From assembly GCA_030531495.1 (NCBI GenBank), contig JAUNNJ010000007.1, forward strand, positions 1-51,359: a DNA stretch of 51,359 nt, written 5' to 3'. Under the pieces are notes generated by a model. It did no database searches. It was not told where the DNA came from and worked only from the letters and a program-made list of their open reading frames with translations. Source of the DNA: Bacteroidales bacterium (GTDB lineage Bacteria > Bacteroidota > Bacteroidia > Bacteroidales > Muribaculaceae). The position numbers were made by a program, and so were the translations under genes. Shown here in pieces: positions 41,522-50,655 of this stretch. Positions within the stretch are counted from its first letter, which is position 1, and each line of letters begins with the position of its first letter.

Positions 41522-44500
41522 TTATTTCAAAATTTTTACTGAAGAAGTTGAACCGTCGGTGTAGTGAGTAACCACGATGTTGACACCGCTGAATGGCTCA
41601 GCACTTTCTTGTCCCATCGCATTCACATAAACCACCTTGTCCACAGTTTTTACAGCGCTGACCTCTTCCACCTCTGTGACGAGACTTGCAGCTGCGCTCC
41701 AATCGAGATAGAATTCGCTATCAGAAATGCCGTTGTTGTATTTGTAGGTCACTCTACCGTAGGCGCCATTTGTGTCGTCTTCAGCAGTTGGAGTGAGCAC
41801 AACAATCTTACCATAGGTTTTCTCGCTGTCGAGGTCGGAAGCGGAAGCCGCTTTTCTCGACCCTTCAACAATGCCACTGAATCCGCTTGTCCAGTTGGTT
41901 ACTTTTGCAACTGTCATGCCGTCGTCAGCAAGTGATGGGCGATTGACTTGCTTCAGTTCATCCACACTTTCTCTTGCTTCAAGGAAAGAATTATGGCCTT
42001 CTTTTGCATCACCAGCATTCTCAACAAGTTGGAGATAATATATTTTGTCTTGCGCTAAAATAGCGGTGCCAGTTTCGTTGTGCTTAGTTAATACACTTGC
42101 TTCAGCAGTGATGGTGCGGCCATTGTCTTCGTCGGGGATGTTTGCAGATGCCAGTGCTGTTGCATGGCTCAAATCAATGCCATTGATGTGGTTGTGGGCA
42201 AACTCGATTTTAGTGAGTGTTGCAGCAGGAGCTTTCAGGCTGTAAAGATTGTTGTTGTTGGCAATCACAGTTTCCAAAGTAGCGGCTGCAGATAAATCAA
42301 GGTCGCTAATCCAGTTGCCGGCTTCTGTAGTGCATTTCACGTCGTTGCTGCAGTCAAAGTGCTTCAAACCAGTATTGCTGCTCAAATCGAGGTTGGCTAC
42401 ATGGCATCGTGCCAAATCGAGGTAACGCATGCTTGCAGACCCGTTCACGGTGAGGGTTTGCAGATGTGCATTGTCGTAGCATTTGAGTGTGTCAAGTGTT
42501 GCGTGATTTGTTGCATCAAGCGATTGCAAACCACTATTTGATACCCAAGCAGTCACGAGGTTGACATTGTTGGCAAGATTCAAGCCGCTTGCGTCGCTGT
42601 TGTCTTCACCATATGCATTGTTGTAGGCGTGCAGATATTTAAGTGAAGCGTTTTCGGTCACGTCGAGAGCTTTGAGCGCATTGTTGTTGTTGCAATAAAT
42701 CAGTTGCAAGTTGGGGCAAGTGCTAAGGCCTGACAGACCGAGGCTGGCAGTTTGCTCAGTCAACTCAAGTTCGCTATTGATACGAGTAGGGAATGTGGAT
42801 GGTGTGTAGGCTTGATTGCCAATAGCTGGCAGACCAGTGTTGTCCACAAAAATATTTTTCAGTTGAGTGTTGGTTGGGTCTTGGCTGAGGTTGAGTGATG
42901 AAAGGGTTGGGCGGTTAGAAGCGAGAACTGTGTGGATGTAAGGAATGTTTTCTGCTCGGCATTCCACGATGTTGTCGCACCCTGTGAGATTAAGCACAAA
43001 TCCTCTGCCATCCTGTGCATTCCATTTACTCTTAGAAACCCAATAGTCCTTATTGTTGTTAGTGAAGTTGCCCGAAACATTCAGATATTTCAGATTCTTG
43101 CAGTTCGTTACACCGATGGAATCAAGATTGCTGTTGGAGATATCGAGGTATTCCAGATTCGGAATCATGCCAGAGCGGTTAGGGTTGAGCGAGCCTTGCA
43201 TAATGCCTGCATCTTGACCACGACTCTCAACCTGGCTGATGCGTTTAAGTTTTGAGTAAGTGACATTTATGAAACCGAAAGTTTTCATGCCATTGTAGTC
43301 GGCATAGAATTCTTCCAATGTGTTGTGTGTAGGTGCAATGTAGACGAAACTTGGCTGCACATTGTTGGGCACTTCTGCAAATTTTGTTTGGAAGTTGGCC
43401 ATATACGATTCTGCAGCAGCAGTGTTTTCTATATATGTGTGGCTGATATCCACATATTTTAAATTTACATTTTTTATAAGGTTCAACATGCGAAGACCGG
43501 TGGTGTCGTTGAACGCGCCCACATCATAGCCCATCACATCGTCGTAAGGAATGTATCTTTTGCCTTTTGTTGTTTTATTCACATAGCCATGCCAAGTGGT
43601 TGTTTTTTTGTCTACTGTTACAGATGTAGGGGCATTGCCTTGGTTTACAACTTCACTGTTGGCAAGATAATTTTCAAGTGTTCCATATTCTTTGATGGAG
43701 CGGTTGTGGTTCAGAATCAGTGTTTCAAGTTTTGTGTTCTTGAAGAGGTGAACGGAATCTTGAAGTTCGTTGTGGCTTAAATCAAGATATTTGAGCCCTG
43801 TAAGATGTTCAAGACTTGGACGGGATTTGTCTGCTGCACGAGAAAGGGAGCTGAACGATGTGTAGGCATTGCTGAAGGTGGTGAACTTGTTGTGTGAGGC
43901 CTTCAAAGTTTCAATGCCAGTACATCCTTGAGTAGAACTCTCTTGGCCGAGAGTTGTGAAGTTGCTGTTTTCAATGTTGAGGGTCTTGAGTGCGCTCAAT
44001 CCTTTGATGTACACACCTTCACCAGCCGAAGCTGTAATGTCGTTGCTTTCTGCAGTCTTCACAATGCTTTCATTGCCATGCATTTCGAGTGTTGCCAGAC
44101 TTGCGCAAGCATCGAGAGAAAGCGCATGCAAGTCGGTGTTGGTAACGGTGAGTTTTGTGAAACTATTCCTGCCAAGGTCCAGGCCGGTAAGATTTGTGGC
44201 ACCATTAAGCATGTAGTCGGCTGCAAAATTGTTTTGTTGCAATGTCATGAATTTTACCGTTGAAGGTACGCCTTCAGTAGGTACATCGGTAAATTGATTC
44301 CCATTCAAATTAAGGGTAGTCAACAACGAATTGCTCGCATCGGTTGTAATGGTTGGCAATGTAGCGAGATTGCTATTAGTTATGTTAATAACAGTGATTT
44401 TTGCGCCGCCACTAACATCTATGTGTGCTATAGACGGACAGTTATTGATGGTCCAAAGTGTGTTTGTATTGTTGCCACCTCCAATAAAAGTTTTTAAATT

Positions 44501-45397
44501 TTGGAAGCCTGTTACAGCTTCACTGTTTGTACCAATTTTTGAATTTGATACATTGAGCGTTTCCAGTAATGGGTTGTTTGAAGCTGTTAGGTAGTGAAGT
44601 TGGTAATAAGCGGATGAGGTTCCGTTTCTGAAATAGATGTCATTCCCACTCAAATCCAGGTGCTTGAGTTGTGACAATGCGCTTACATTTACATGGGAAA
44701 TAGTGGAGTTGTTTGCGAGAATAAGAGTCTCAAGTTTTGTGAGTGAAGGGATTGCTGTAGTAGCATTAAGACCCGCTGTCGTTTGAGTTGTGTTTGTGAG
44801 GTCGAGATATTTTAATGAATTCTTCTGGTCGGAGATTCCTTGTGCCCAACCAGCCATTTTTGGACAGTCTTTAAGCGAAATCTTTTCTATAGTGTTGACT
44901 TTGAATACAGAATAGACAGATGAGAACCATGCAAATTCGGCGCTCCCATCAGCATAGAATTCTCGTAAAGGTGTCACGGTAGTTCTTGAAAGATTTATGT
45001 AGTGGGCACCAGCTTGGGCTTTAGTGGTGCTGAAACCAATCATGTGGTCGTTGTTTTTTATTGAAAGCACTTCAAGGGCTGTATTTGATTCGAGAAATAG
45101 GAAATCAAGGTCGTTGTCATCAAGAATCAGTGTCTTGATGGCTGTGAAGTTGGCGATGCCGGTGAGGTTGGTGATGCCTTTACCAGTTAAATCGAGTGAT
45201 TGCACTATGGTGGCATCAAAGTTTGCCCCTTCAGAGATTCCTAAAGTAGATGCCAAAGCTGAACGGAAATTAGCATCCGGGAAATTTGTTGAGTTAAGTG
45301 TCACAGCACCTATTTGAAATGCTGAAATTAAGAACAGTGCAAATGTGAGTAGGGGTTTACACCATCTTTCTTTGCCAATAAATACAAAATCCTTCAT
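41522..45397 (-). CDS. Large secreted leucine-rich repeat protein with C-terminal sorting-type tail
   Basis: This 1291-residue exported protein has a signal peptide after a short basic start (KERWCKPLLTFALFLISAFQIGAV). It then has dozens of irregular leucine-rich repeats across about 60-1130 (LDLTGKGITNLTGIANFTAIKTL; KHLDLSGNDIYF; LKYLDLSHNELQDSV). A beta-rich segment follows, then a tail with VYVNAMGQES and GVNIVVTHYTDGS that matches the tail of the phosphodiesterase at 26012-27946. It is likely surface-displayed and adhesive or recognition-related; the ligand is unknown. No clear promoter with both boxes is visible upstream. Confidence 0.85.
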   Translation of the reverse strand: MKDFVFIGKERWCKPLLTFALFLISAFQIGAVTLNSTNFPDANFRSALASTLGISEGANFDATIVQSLDLTGKGITNLTGIANFTAIKTLILDDNDLDFLFLESNTALEVLSIKNNDHMIGFSTTKAQAGAHYINLSRTTVTPLREFYADGSAEFAWFSSVYSVFKVNTIEKISLKDCPKMAGWAQGISDQKNSLKYLDLTNTTQTTAGLNATTAIPSLTKLETLILANNSTISHVNVSALSQLKHLDLSGNDIYFRNGTSSAYYQLHYLTASNNPLLETLNVSNSKIGTNSEAVTGFQNLKTFIGGGNNTNTLWTINNCPSIAHIDVSGGAKITVINITNSNLATLPTITTDASNSLLTTLNLNGNQFTDVPTEGVPSTVKFMTLQQNNFAADYMLNGATNLTGLDLGRNSFTKLTVTNTDLHALSLDACASLATLEMHGNESIVKTAESNDITASAGEGVYIKGLSALKTLNIENSNFTTLGQESSTQGCTGIETLKASHNKFTTFSNAYTSFSSLSRAADKSRPSLEHLTGLKYLDLSHNELQDSVHLFKNTKLETLILNHNRSIKEYGTLENYLANSEVVNQGNAPTSVTVDKKTTTWHGYVNKTTKGKRYIPYDDVMGYDVGAFNDTTGLRMLNLIKNVNLKYVDISHTYIENTAAAESYMANFQTKFAEVPNNVQPSFVYIAPTHNTLEEFYADYNGMKTFGFINVTYSKLKRISQVESRGQDAGIMQGSLNPNRSGMIPNLEYLDISNSNLDSIGVTNCKNLKYLNVSGNFTNNNKDYWVSKSKWNAQDGRGFVLNLTGCDNIVECRAENIPYIHTVLASNRPTLSSLNLSQDPTNTQLKNIFVDNTGLPAIGNQAYTPSTFPTRINSELELTEQTASLGLSGLSTCPNLQLIYCNNNNALKALDVTENASLKYLHAYNNAYGEDNSDASGLNLANNVNLVTAWVSNSGLQSLDATNHATLDTLKCYDNAHLQTLTVNGSASMRYLDLARCHVANLDLSSNTGLKHFDCSNDVKCTTEAGNWISDLDLSAAATLETVIANNNNLYSLKAPAATLTKIEFAHNHINGIDLSHATALASANIPDEDNGRTITAEASVLTKHNETGTAILAQDKIYYLQLVENAGDAKEGHNSFLEARESVDELKQVNRPSLADDGMTVAKVTNWTSGFSGIVEGSRKAASASDLDSEKTYGKIVVLTPTAEDDTNGAYGRVTYKYNNGISDSEFYLDWSAAASLVTEVEEVSAVKTVDKVVYVNAMGQESAEPFSGVNIVVTHYTDGSTSSVKILK

Positions 45398-45636
45398 CTT
45401 ATCTTGATATTATAGTTCTTAAAATTGTTTTCGATATAACCGCAGCTAGAAGGCTTACATAAAAATAGGGACATAATTTGTTGAAAATATGCCTACTTAA
45501 TTTGTGATTTTCCACAAAAATACAATTATATATAATAAAAAAGAAGAAATTTAGCTATTTTAACAAAACACTATAATCCTGTCGTTGCCAAAAAGTTGAG
45601 TTTGTTGCATTTTTTATGTGTTTTTTGGTGGTAGTT

Positions 45637-47634
45637 TTATCTTCTTTTTTTAGGCTTTGGGTAGCGCGAATGAGGTCGGGCAGGTTCAAAGCTTCCCGAT
45701 GGTCCTTTGTGTGGGTGGTAGTTTCCTCTTTTACCTGTGGTGGAGTATGCTTCTTTTTTTGCTGGTGATGAATACGTCGAAGCACCGCCATTTGGATAAA
45801 GGCGGGAAAGTAGGTCGGGTCGGTGCATGCGTCGCAAAGATGCAATGATATCAGCTTTGTTTGCTTTTTCATACCAGAAGAAATATTTCCTTTGTGCCAG
45901 TTTCTCTTCTTTCGCTTTAGCGGTAAAAACGGGTTGGAGCGTATAGGGATGGTATCCTGTGTAGAAAGCTTCCGTGCTCACCGTCATTGGTGTAGGGGTG
46001 AAGTCTTGCACTTGCTCAAGGTGGAAGTCGAGTTCTTTGGTGATGGCTGCCAGTTCTGCCATGTCTTCTTCTGTGCATCCAGGGTGTGAAGATATAAAGT
46101 AGGGGATGATTTGTTGTTTCAGCCCATACTTCTCGTTCATGCGGTCGAAAATCGCCTTGAATTGGTAGAAAAGGTCAAATGAAGGCTTTCGCATGAGGTT
46201 GAGCACATTGTCGCTGGTGTTTTCTGGAGCCACTTTCAAGCGGCCCGACACATGGAATCGAATCAATTCTTCATTGTATTGTCGATTCACTTTGTCCACT
46301 TTCTCATCGCCTGTTTTGTGCATCGAAAGGTCGTAGCGCACACCACTGCCGATAAACGATTTTTTCACTTCAGGAAGTGCATCCACAGCGTGATATATAT
46401 CCAGCAAAGCACTATGGTCGGTGTTCAGGTTGCTGCAAGGTTTGGGGTGCAGGCATGATGGGCGGGCACAGCGCTTGCATCGGTCAAGGTCTTTGCCATG
46501 CATACCATACATGTTGGCACTTGGACCGCCCAAGTCGCTGATATAGCCTTTGAAGTCGTCCATAGCCACCACCTGCTTCACTTCACGCATGATGCTCTCC
46601 TTGCTTCTGGAAGCGATAAATTTGCCTTGATGTGCACTGATGGTGCAGAAAGCGCAACCGCCAAAGCATCCACGGTGCATATTCACCGAGTGGCGAATCA
46701 TTTCGTAGGCAGGGATTCGCTTACCGTTGTAGCGGGGGTGAGGCAAGCGAGTGTAAGGCAAGTCGAAAGTGGCATCAATTTCCTCGGTTGTCATAGGAGG
46801 ATTGGTGCGATTCACCTTGATGGCAATGTCGCCAGTAGCTTGCCACAAAGTGTGACCGTTCCAGAGGTTTGACTCTATTTCGATATTTCTGAAATTTTCA
46901 GCTTGTTTTTTCTTGTCGCGAAGGCATTCTTCAAAAGAGTGGAGCACCACATCCTTTCCCTCGGTGGGAATCTCGGTCAATGGTCGGCGAACCACTGTTT
47001 GTGGAATGTCAAGTAATGCCTCAATAGGCATACCATCGTTGAGTGCTTCTGCAATCTGAAGCATTGGCTTTTCGCCCATCCCATACACCATCATGTCGGC
47101 TGGGCTATCAATTAATATTGAAGGAACGAGTCGGTCTTTCCAATAGTCGTAATGAGCAAGTCGCCTCAACGACGCTTCAATGCCACCGGTCACCACAGGC
47201 ACATCGGGCCAGAGGCGTTTCAGGATTTCGCTATATACCACGGTAGGGCAGTCGGGGCGTTGACCGGCGCGCCCGTCGGGAGTGTAGGCGTCGTCGCTGC
47301 GACGGCGGCGATTGGCTGTGTAATGGTTAACCATTGAATCCATTGCGCCGGCACTAACGGCAAAAAACAGACGAGGACGGCCCAACTTTTTGAAATCGCG
47401 TAAATCGTCACGCCAATTAGGCTGCGGTACAATAGCCACATTGTAGCCATGCGCCTCCAACACACGGCCAATTACGGCAGCACCCATCGATGGGTGGTCG
47501 ATATAGGCATCGCCCGTGAAGAAAATCACATCAATGTGGTCCCATCCCAAGTGGTCGATTTCCTTCTTGGTGGTAGGAAGCCATTGGCGATTGATACGAT
47601 GGTCGCGTTCGTTGTTTTGCTGGCGTTGTTTCAT
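45637..47634 (-). CDS. ygiQ: YgiQ family radical SAM protein
   Basis: This 665-residue protein has the UPF0313/YgiQ architecture. An N-terminal part (FFTGDAYIDHPSMGAAVIGRVLEAHGY) is followed by a radical SAM core with the CxxxCxxC iron-sulfur site CFGGCAFC in HRGCFGGCAFCTISAHQGKF. A further Cys cluster (CKRCARPSCLHPKPC) precedes a basic, low-complexity C-terminus (HPHKGPSGSF...YPKPKKRR). The reaction catalysed by the family is not known to me. Its ATG overlaps the uvrB stop (ATGA), so the two are translationally coupled. Confidence 0.93.
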   Translation of the reverse strand: MKQRQQNNERDHRINRQWLPTTKKEIDHLGWDHIDVIFFTGDAYIDHPSMGAAVIGRVLEAHGYNVAIVPQPNWRDDLRDFKKLGRPRLFFAVSAGAMDSMVNHYTANRRRRSDDAYTPDGRAGQRPDCPTVVYSEILKRLWPDVPVVTGGIEASLRRLAHYDYWKDRLVPSILIDSPADMMVYGMGEKPMLQIAEALNDGMPIEALLDIPQTVVRRPLTEIPTEGKDVVLHSFEECLRDKKKQAENFRNIEIESNLWNGHTLWQATGDIAIKVNRTNPPMTTEEIDATFDLPYTRLPHPRYNGKRIPAYEMIRHSVNMHRGCFGGCAFCTISAHQGKFIASRSKESIMREVKQVVAMDDFKGYISDLGGPSANMYGMHGKDLDRCKRCARPSCLHPKPCSNLNTDHSALLDIYHAVDALPEVKKSFIGSGVRYDLSMHKTGDEKVDKVNRQYNEELIRFHVSGRLKVAPENTSDNVLNLMRKPSFDLFYQFKAIFDRMNEKYGLKQQIIPYFISSHPGCTEEDMAELAAITKELDFHLEQVQDFTPTPMTVSTEAFYTGYHPYTLQPVFTAKAKEEKLAQRKYFFWYEKANKADIIASLRRMHRPDLLSRLYPNGGASTYSSPAKKEAYSTTGKRGNYHPHKGPSGSFEPARPHSRYPKPKKRR

Positions 47635-49718
47635 CCCTTGTCTTGTTCGATTTTTTCTTTCAGTTTGATAATCTCATCGCGATATTGAGCAGCCTCGAGG
47701 AATCGCATTTCCTTTGCAGCCTTCACCATTTCAGAATTGAGGCGTTCGATGGCCTTCTCTATATCGTGTTTGGCCATATATTGCACCACAGGGTCGGCGG
47801 CAATACCACTTGCAGGGTGGAATTCTGCTTGTACCTGCTTTTGAAGTGGCGTATAGTCCACCACATTGTTTTCGTATTTGCGAGCGTGTTTGGCCACAGC
47901 CTCGCTTGGTTGCATCTCGGTGTCCACACCGATAATTGCGTTGCGCGCCTTGATGATGGCTTGTGGCGTGATGCCGTGCTCTTCGTTGTATTTTAGTTGC
48001 AGAGAGCGGCGGCGTTCGGTTTCATCGATGGTTTTCTGCATCGATGCTGTGATATTGTCGGCATACATAATCACTTCGCCGTTCAGGTTACGCGCGGCAC
48101 GGCCGGCAGTTTGGGTGAGCGAACGGTGGCTGCGGAGGAAGCCTTCCTTGTCGGCGTCGATAATGGCTACAAGCGACACTTCTGGAAGGTCGAGCCCTTC
48201 ACGCAGCAAGTTCACGCCAATGAGCACATCAAGCGCACCAGCCCTCAAATCATCGAGGATTTGGATGCGGTCCATCGTTTCCACATCGCTGTGCATATAG
48301 GCGCAACGGATGCCAATACGCCCCATGTAGGCACTGAGTTCTTCTGCCATGCGCTTGGTGAGTGTTGTTACCAGCGTGCGTTCGTGGCGCTCAATGCGAA
48401 GTTGCACTTCTTCAAGCAAATCGTCGATTTGTCCACGAGACGGGCGTACAGAAATCTTTGGGTCGAGCAATCCAGTCGGTCGGATAATCTGCTCGGTGAC
48501 TATGCCTTCGCTCTGACGCAACTCGTAGTCAGCAGGCGTTGCACTTACATATATCGTTTGCCCTGTGAGGGCTTCAAATTCTTCAAATCGGAGCGGGCGG
48601 TTGTCGATAGCAGCTTCAAGGCGGAAGCCGTAGTTCACCAAGTTGATTTTTCTGCTTTGGTCGCCGCCGAACATGGCCCTGATTTGCGGCACAGTCACAT
48701 GGCTTTCGTCGATGATGGTGAGGAAGTCGTCGGGCATACAGTCGAGCAGACAGAACGGGCGTTGACCTGGCTCTCGCCCATCAAAATAGCGGGAGTAATT
48801 CTCAATGCCAGAGCAATAGCCCACCTCGCGAATCATTTCAAGGTCGTATTCCACGCGTTCTTTCAGTCGTTTGGCCTCCACAGGGCGTGCCTCACGATAG
48901 AAAGCGTCCACTTGATTTCCCAAATCGATATGGATTTGTCCGAGCACTTCACCGAGGTGCGACTTTTCGGCCACAAACACATTGGCGGGGAAAATCTTGA
49001 ATCGGTCCATCGTGCGCCCTGTTGGGAGTTGCGTGGTTTTGTCAAGTTCGTCGATGCTTTCAATTTCGTTGCCCCAGAAAATCACGCGCAGAATGATTTC
49101 TTCTCCAGCCACAAACACATCCACAGTGTCGCCTTTTACACGGAAATTACCCATCTGCGGCTCCATTTCATTTCGCGAATAGAGGGCGTCGACGAGTTTG
49201 CGGAGGAATTCATCACGACCGATGTTTTGGCCCACCTCAATGTCTACGGCGTTGTTCTTGATATTGTCGGGATTTCCCATGCCGTAGATGCAACTCACAG
49301 TGGCTACCACGATAATGTCGCGGCGGCCCGACAGCAGGGCGGTGACAGTGCTGAGGCGCAGGCGGTCGATTTCCTCGTTGATTTGGAGGTCTTTTTCTAT
49401 GTATTTATCTGATGATGGAATGTAGGCTTCTGGCTGATAATAGTCGTAGTACGACACAAAATAGTGAACGGAGTTCTCTGGAAAGAAACTCTTGAATTCA
49501 CTATATAGCTGTGCTGCCAAAGTCTTGTTGTGAGAGAGGATGAGCGTAGGTTTGTGTGTACGCTGAATGATGTTTGCCATGGTAAATGTTTTACCAGAGC
49601 CTGTCACACCAAGAAGGGTTTGGAACGGCACACCCTCCATCACGCCATTCGACAGTTCGTCGATAGCGTTCGGCTGGTCGCCTGTGGGGGCATATTCAGA
49701 ATGAAGTTTAAATTCCAT
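47631..49718 (-). CDS. uvrB: Excinuclease ABC subunit B
   Basis: UvrB is the damage-verifying helicase-like subunit of nucleotide excision repair, loaded by UvrA and followed by UvrC. The 695-residue protein has the normal length. Walker A is GVTGSGKT (37-44), the damage-wedging beta-hairpin is in YYDYYQPEAYIPSSDKYIEKD (split near 92-112), helicase motifs include DESHVTVPQ and the DLPEVSLV...AGRAAR stretch, and a UVR motif lies at the C-terminus (EMRFLEAAQYRDEI). A -7 box TAATTTTG lies about 25 nt upstream (49750 to 49743). Confidence 0.97.
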   Translation of the reverse strand: MEFKLHSEYAPTGDQPNAIDELSNGVMEGVPFQTLLGVTGSGKTFTMANIIQRTHKPTLILSHNKTLAAQLYSEFKSFFPENSVHYFVSYYDYYQPEAYIPSSDKYIEKDLQINEEIDRLRLSTVTALLSGRRDIIVVATVSCIYGMGNPDNIKNNAVDIEVGQNIGRDEFLRKLVDALYSRNEMEPQMGNFRVKGDTVDVFVAGEEIILRVIFWGNEIESIDELDKTTQLPTGRTMDRFKIFPANVFVAEKSHLGEVLGQIHIDLGNQVDAFYREARPVEAKRLKERVEYDLEMIREVGYCSGIENYSRYFDGREPGQRPFCLLDCMPDDFLTIIDESHVTVPQIRAMFGGDQSRKINLVNYGFRLEAAIDNRPLRFEEFEALTGQTIYVSATPADYELRQSEGIVTEQIIRPTGLLDPKISVRPSRGQIDDLLEEVQLRIERHERTLVTTLTKRMAEELSAYMGRIGIRCAYMHSDVETMDRIQILDDLRAGALDVLIGVNLLREGLDLPEVSLVAIIDADKEGFLRSHRSLTQTAGRAARNLNGEVIMYADNITASMQKTIDETERRRSLQLKYNEEHGITPQAIIKARNAIIGVDTEMQPSEAVAKHARKYENNVVDYTPLQKQVQAEFHPASGIAADPVVQYMAKHDIEKAIERLNSEMVKAAKEMRFLEAAQYRDEIIKLKEKIEQDKG

Positions 49719-49742
49719 CGATGTTTCTTTTGTATTAGCCTA

Positions 49743-49750
49743 CAAAATTA
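49743..49750 (-). promoter_or_regulatory. Predicted -7 element of the uvrB-ygiQ operon
   Basis: TAATTTTG on the minus strand matches TAnnTTTG and sits about 25 nt before the uvrB ATG. The -33 position 20 bp upstream reads GATG, a poor match, so only the -7 box is supported. Confidence 0.4.
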
Positions 49751-50480
49751 CAACATTTTCCCCATTCCACCATCACTATTTCCGTATTTGGGATGGGCAA
49801 CCGCATCAAATCGTGAGAAATATGATTTTGTTTTTTTCTCACACGGAAATTTTACACTCGTGGACAGGTTGGCTTGTGGACTCCTAGAAAACTCACACGG
49901 ATTAAACAGATTTGAACAGAAAGGCTTTGTGGGGATGGTGTTTTTTTGTTTTCCAGGTTTGCTGTTTCATGTTTCGAGCGCGAAACACATAAATCACCCG
50001 AAACACCTGAAACACCCTTTTTGAGTTCGCTTTTGGACCAAAAACCACCTCTTTCTTGGTCCATATCGAAACTTGAAACACTTGCTCGGAAGTCAAGAAG
50101 TGAAGAAGTTATCGCTCCTGCGTCGCTGAGAAGTTAAGACAACACCAATATGCCAATACGTAAAAGAACTCTGGTGCGAAGATAGAGATATCGCAAGATG
50201 GGGGCAACGTCGAAGTGGTTTCTTCAAAGTCAATGAGTCTACGAGTCAACAAGTCAACGGGTCTGTGGGTTTAAGAGTGTGGTGGGCGAGAAACACCGAT
50301 TTTACCCTATTTTTATCCGATTGACACCGATTGTGAAGTCTACAAGTTGAAGATTTTATGGAGCACAAATAAAACAAATTTTGATGCTGATGTAATAAAT
50401 TCAACAACTCTGAGTTTTGAGATTAAAATATAAAGCACTACTTTTGCAAATATAAATTAACTCAGTATCAATTACTACTA
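49751..50480. repeat. Gene-free stretch with several short repeat families
   Basis: No credible gene is seen; open frames here are short and low in coding character. It holds GAAACAC at 49982, 50000, 50009 and 50075; the 16-nt hairpin GTTTCGAGCGCGAAAC near 49972-49987; two CTCACACGGA copies near 49840 and 49893; CCGATT motifs near 50297-50335; and six 8-bp units of a GTCAACGA-like tandem repeat at 50229-50276. It looks like accumulated intergenic repeat debris next to an acquired segment. Confidence 0.6.
50229..50276. repeat. 8-bp degenerate tandem repeat, six units
   Basis: Consecutive units GTCAATGA, GTCTACGA, GTCAACAA, GTCAACGG, GTCTGTGG and GTTTAAGA keep an exact 8-bp period with a conserved GTC start in five of six. 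It lies in the gene-free stretch between uvrB and the orphan gene. Confidence 0.7.
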
Positions 50481-50489
50481 ATTATTTAA

Positions 50490-50653
50490 TTGTTTGTATT
50501 ATTGTGCTCGCAGTATACTTATGTTTTAGGTGATGACACTAACGGTGCTTACCTGCAGGAAAAGGCGCACGCAATAAAGCTTTAGACGCAGAGGAAAGGA
50601 ATGCAGACAAGCATAGAAATGAATTAGATCAGAAGAAACATAAAAGGCCATAA
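50490..50653 (+). pseudogene. Frameshifted remnant resembling the C-terminus of an Rhs-type polymorphic toxin
   Basis: One frame reads SQYTYVLGDDTNGAYLQEK (about 50508-50564) and then leaves frame. The next frame, from 50558 to a TAA at 50651-50653, reads GKGARNKALDAEERNADK and ends KKHKRP. One extra A in the A-run near 50560-50563 would join them into a continuous sequence. Basic, charged ends with a terminal HKRP are familiar to me from C-terminal toxin domains of secreted polymorphic toxins; this is from memory, not a search. No start codon or upstream toxin body is present, so it would be only a relic. Confidence 0.45.
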
Positions 50654-50655
50654 TC

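Noticed and set aside
45555..45872. 105-codon minus-strand frame overlapping the end of ygiQ
   Set aside because: It is out of frame with ygiQ and its composition reflects the Lys/Pro-rich tail of that gene; no start context or family.
47997..49412. 471-codon open frame on the plus strand
   Set aside because: It is the mirror of uvrB. Long antisense frames are common in this window because of codon bias; no start signal or family supports it.
49852..50096. Minus-strand short frames upstream of uvrB
   Set aside because: They run across the repeat-rich stretch, have no family features and differ in frame without a plausible start.
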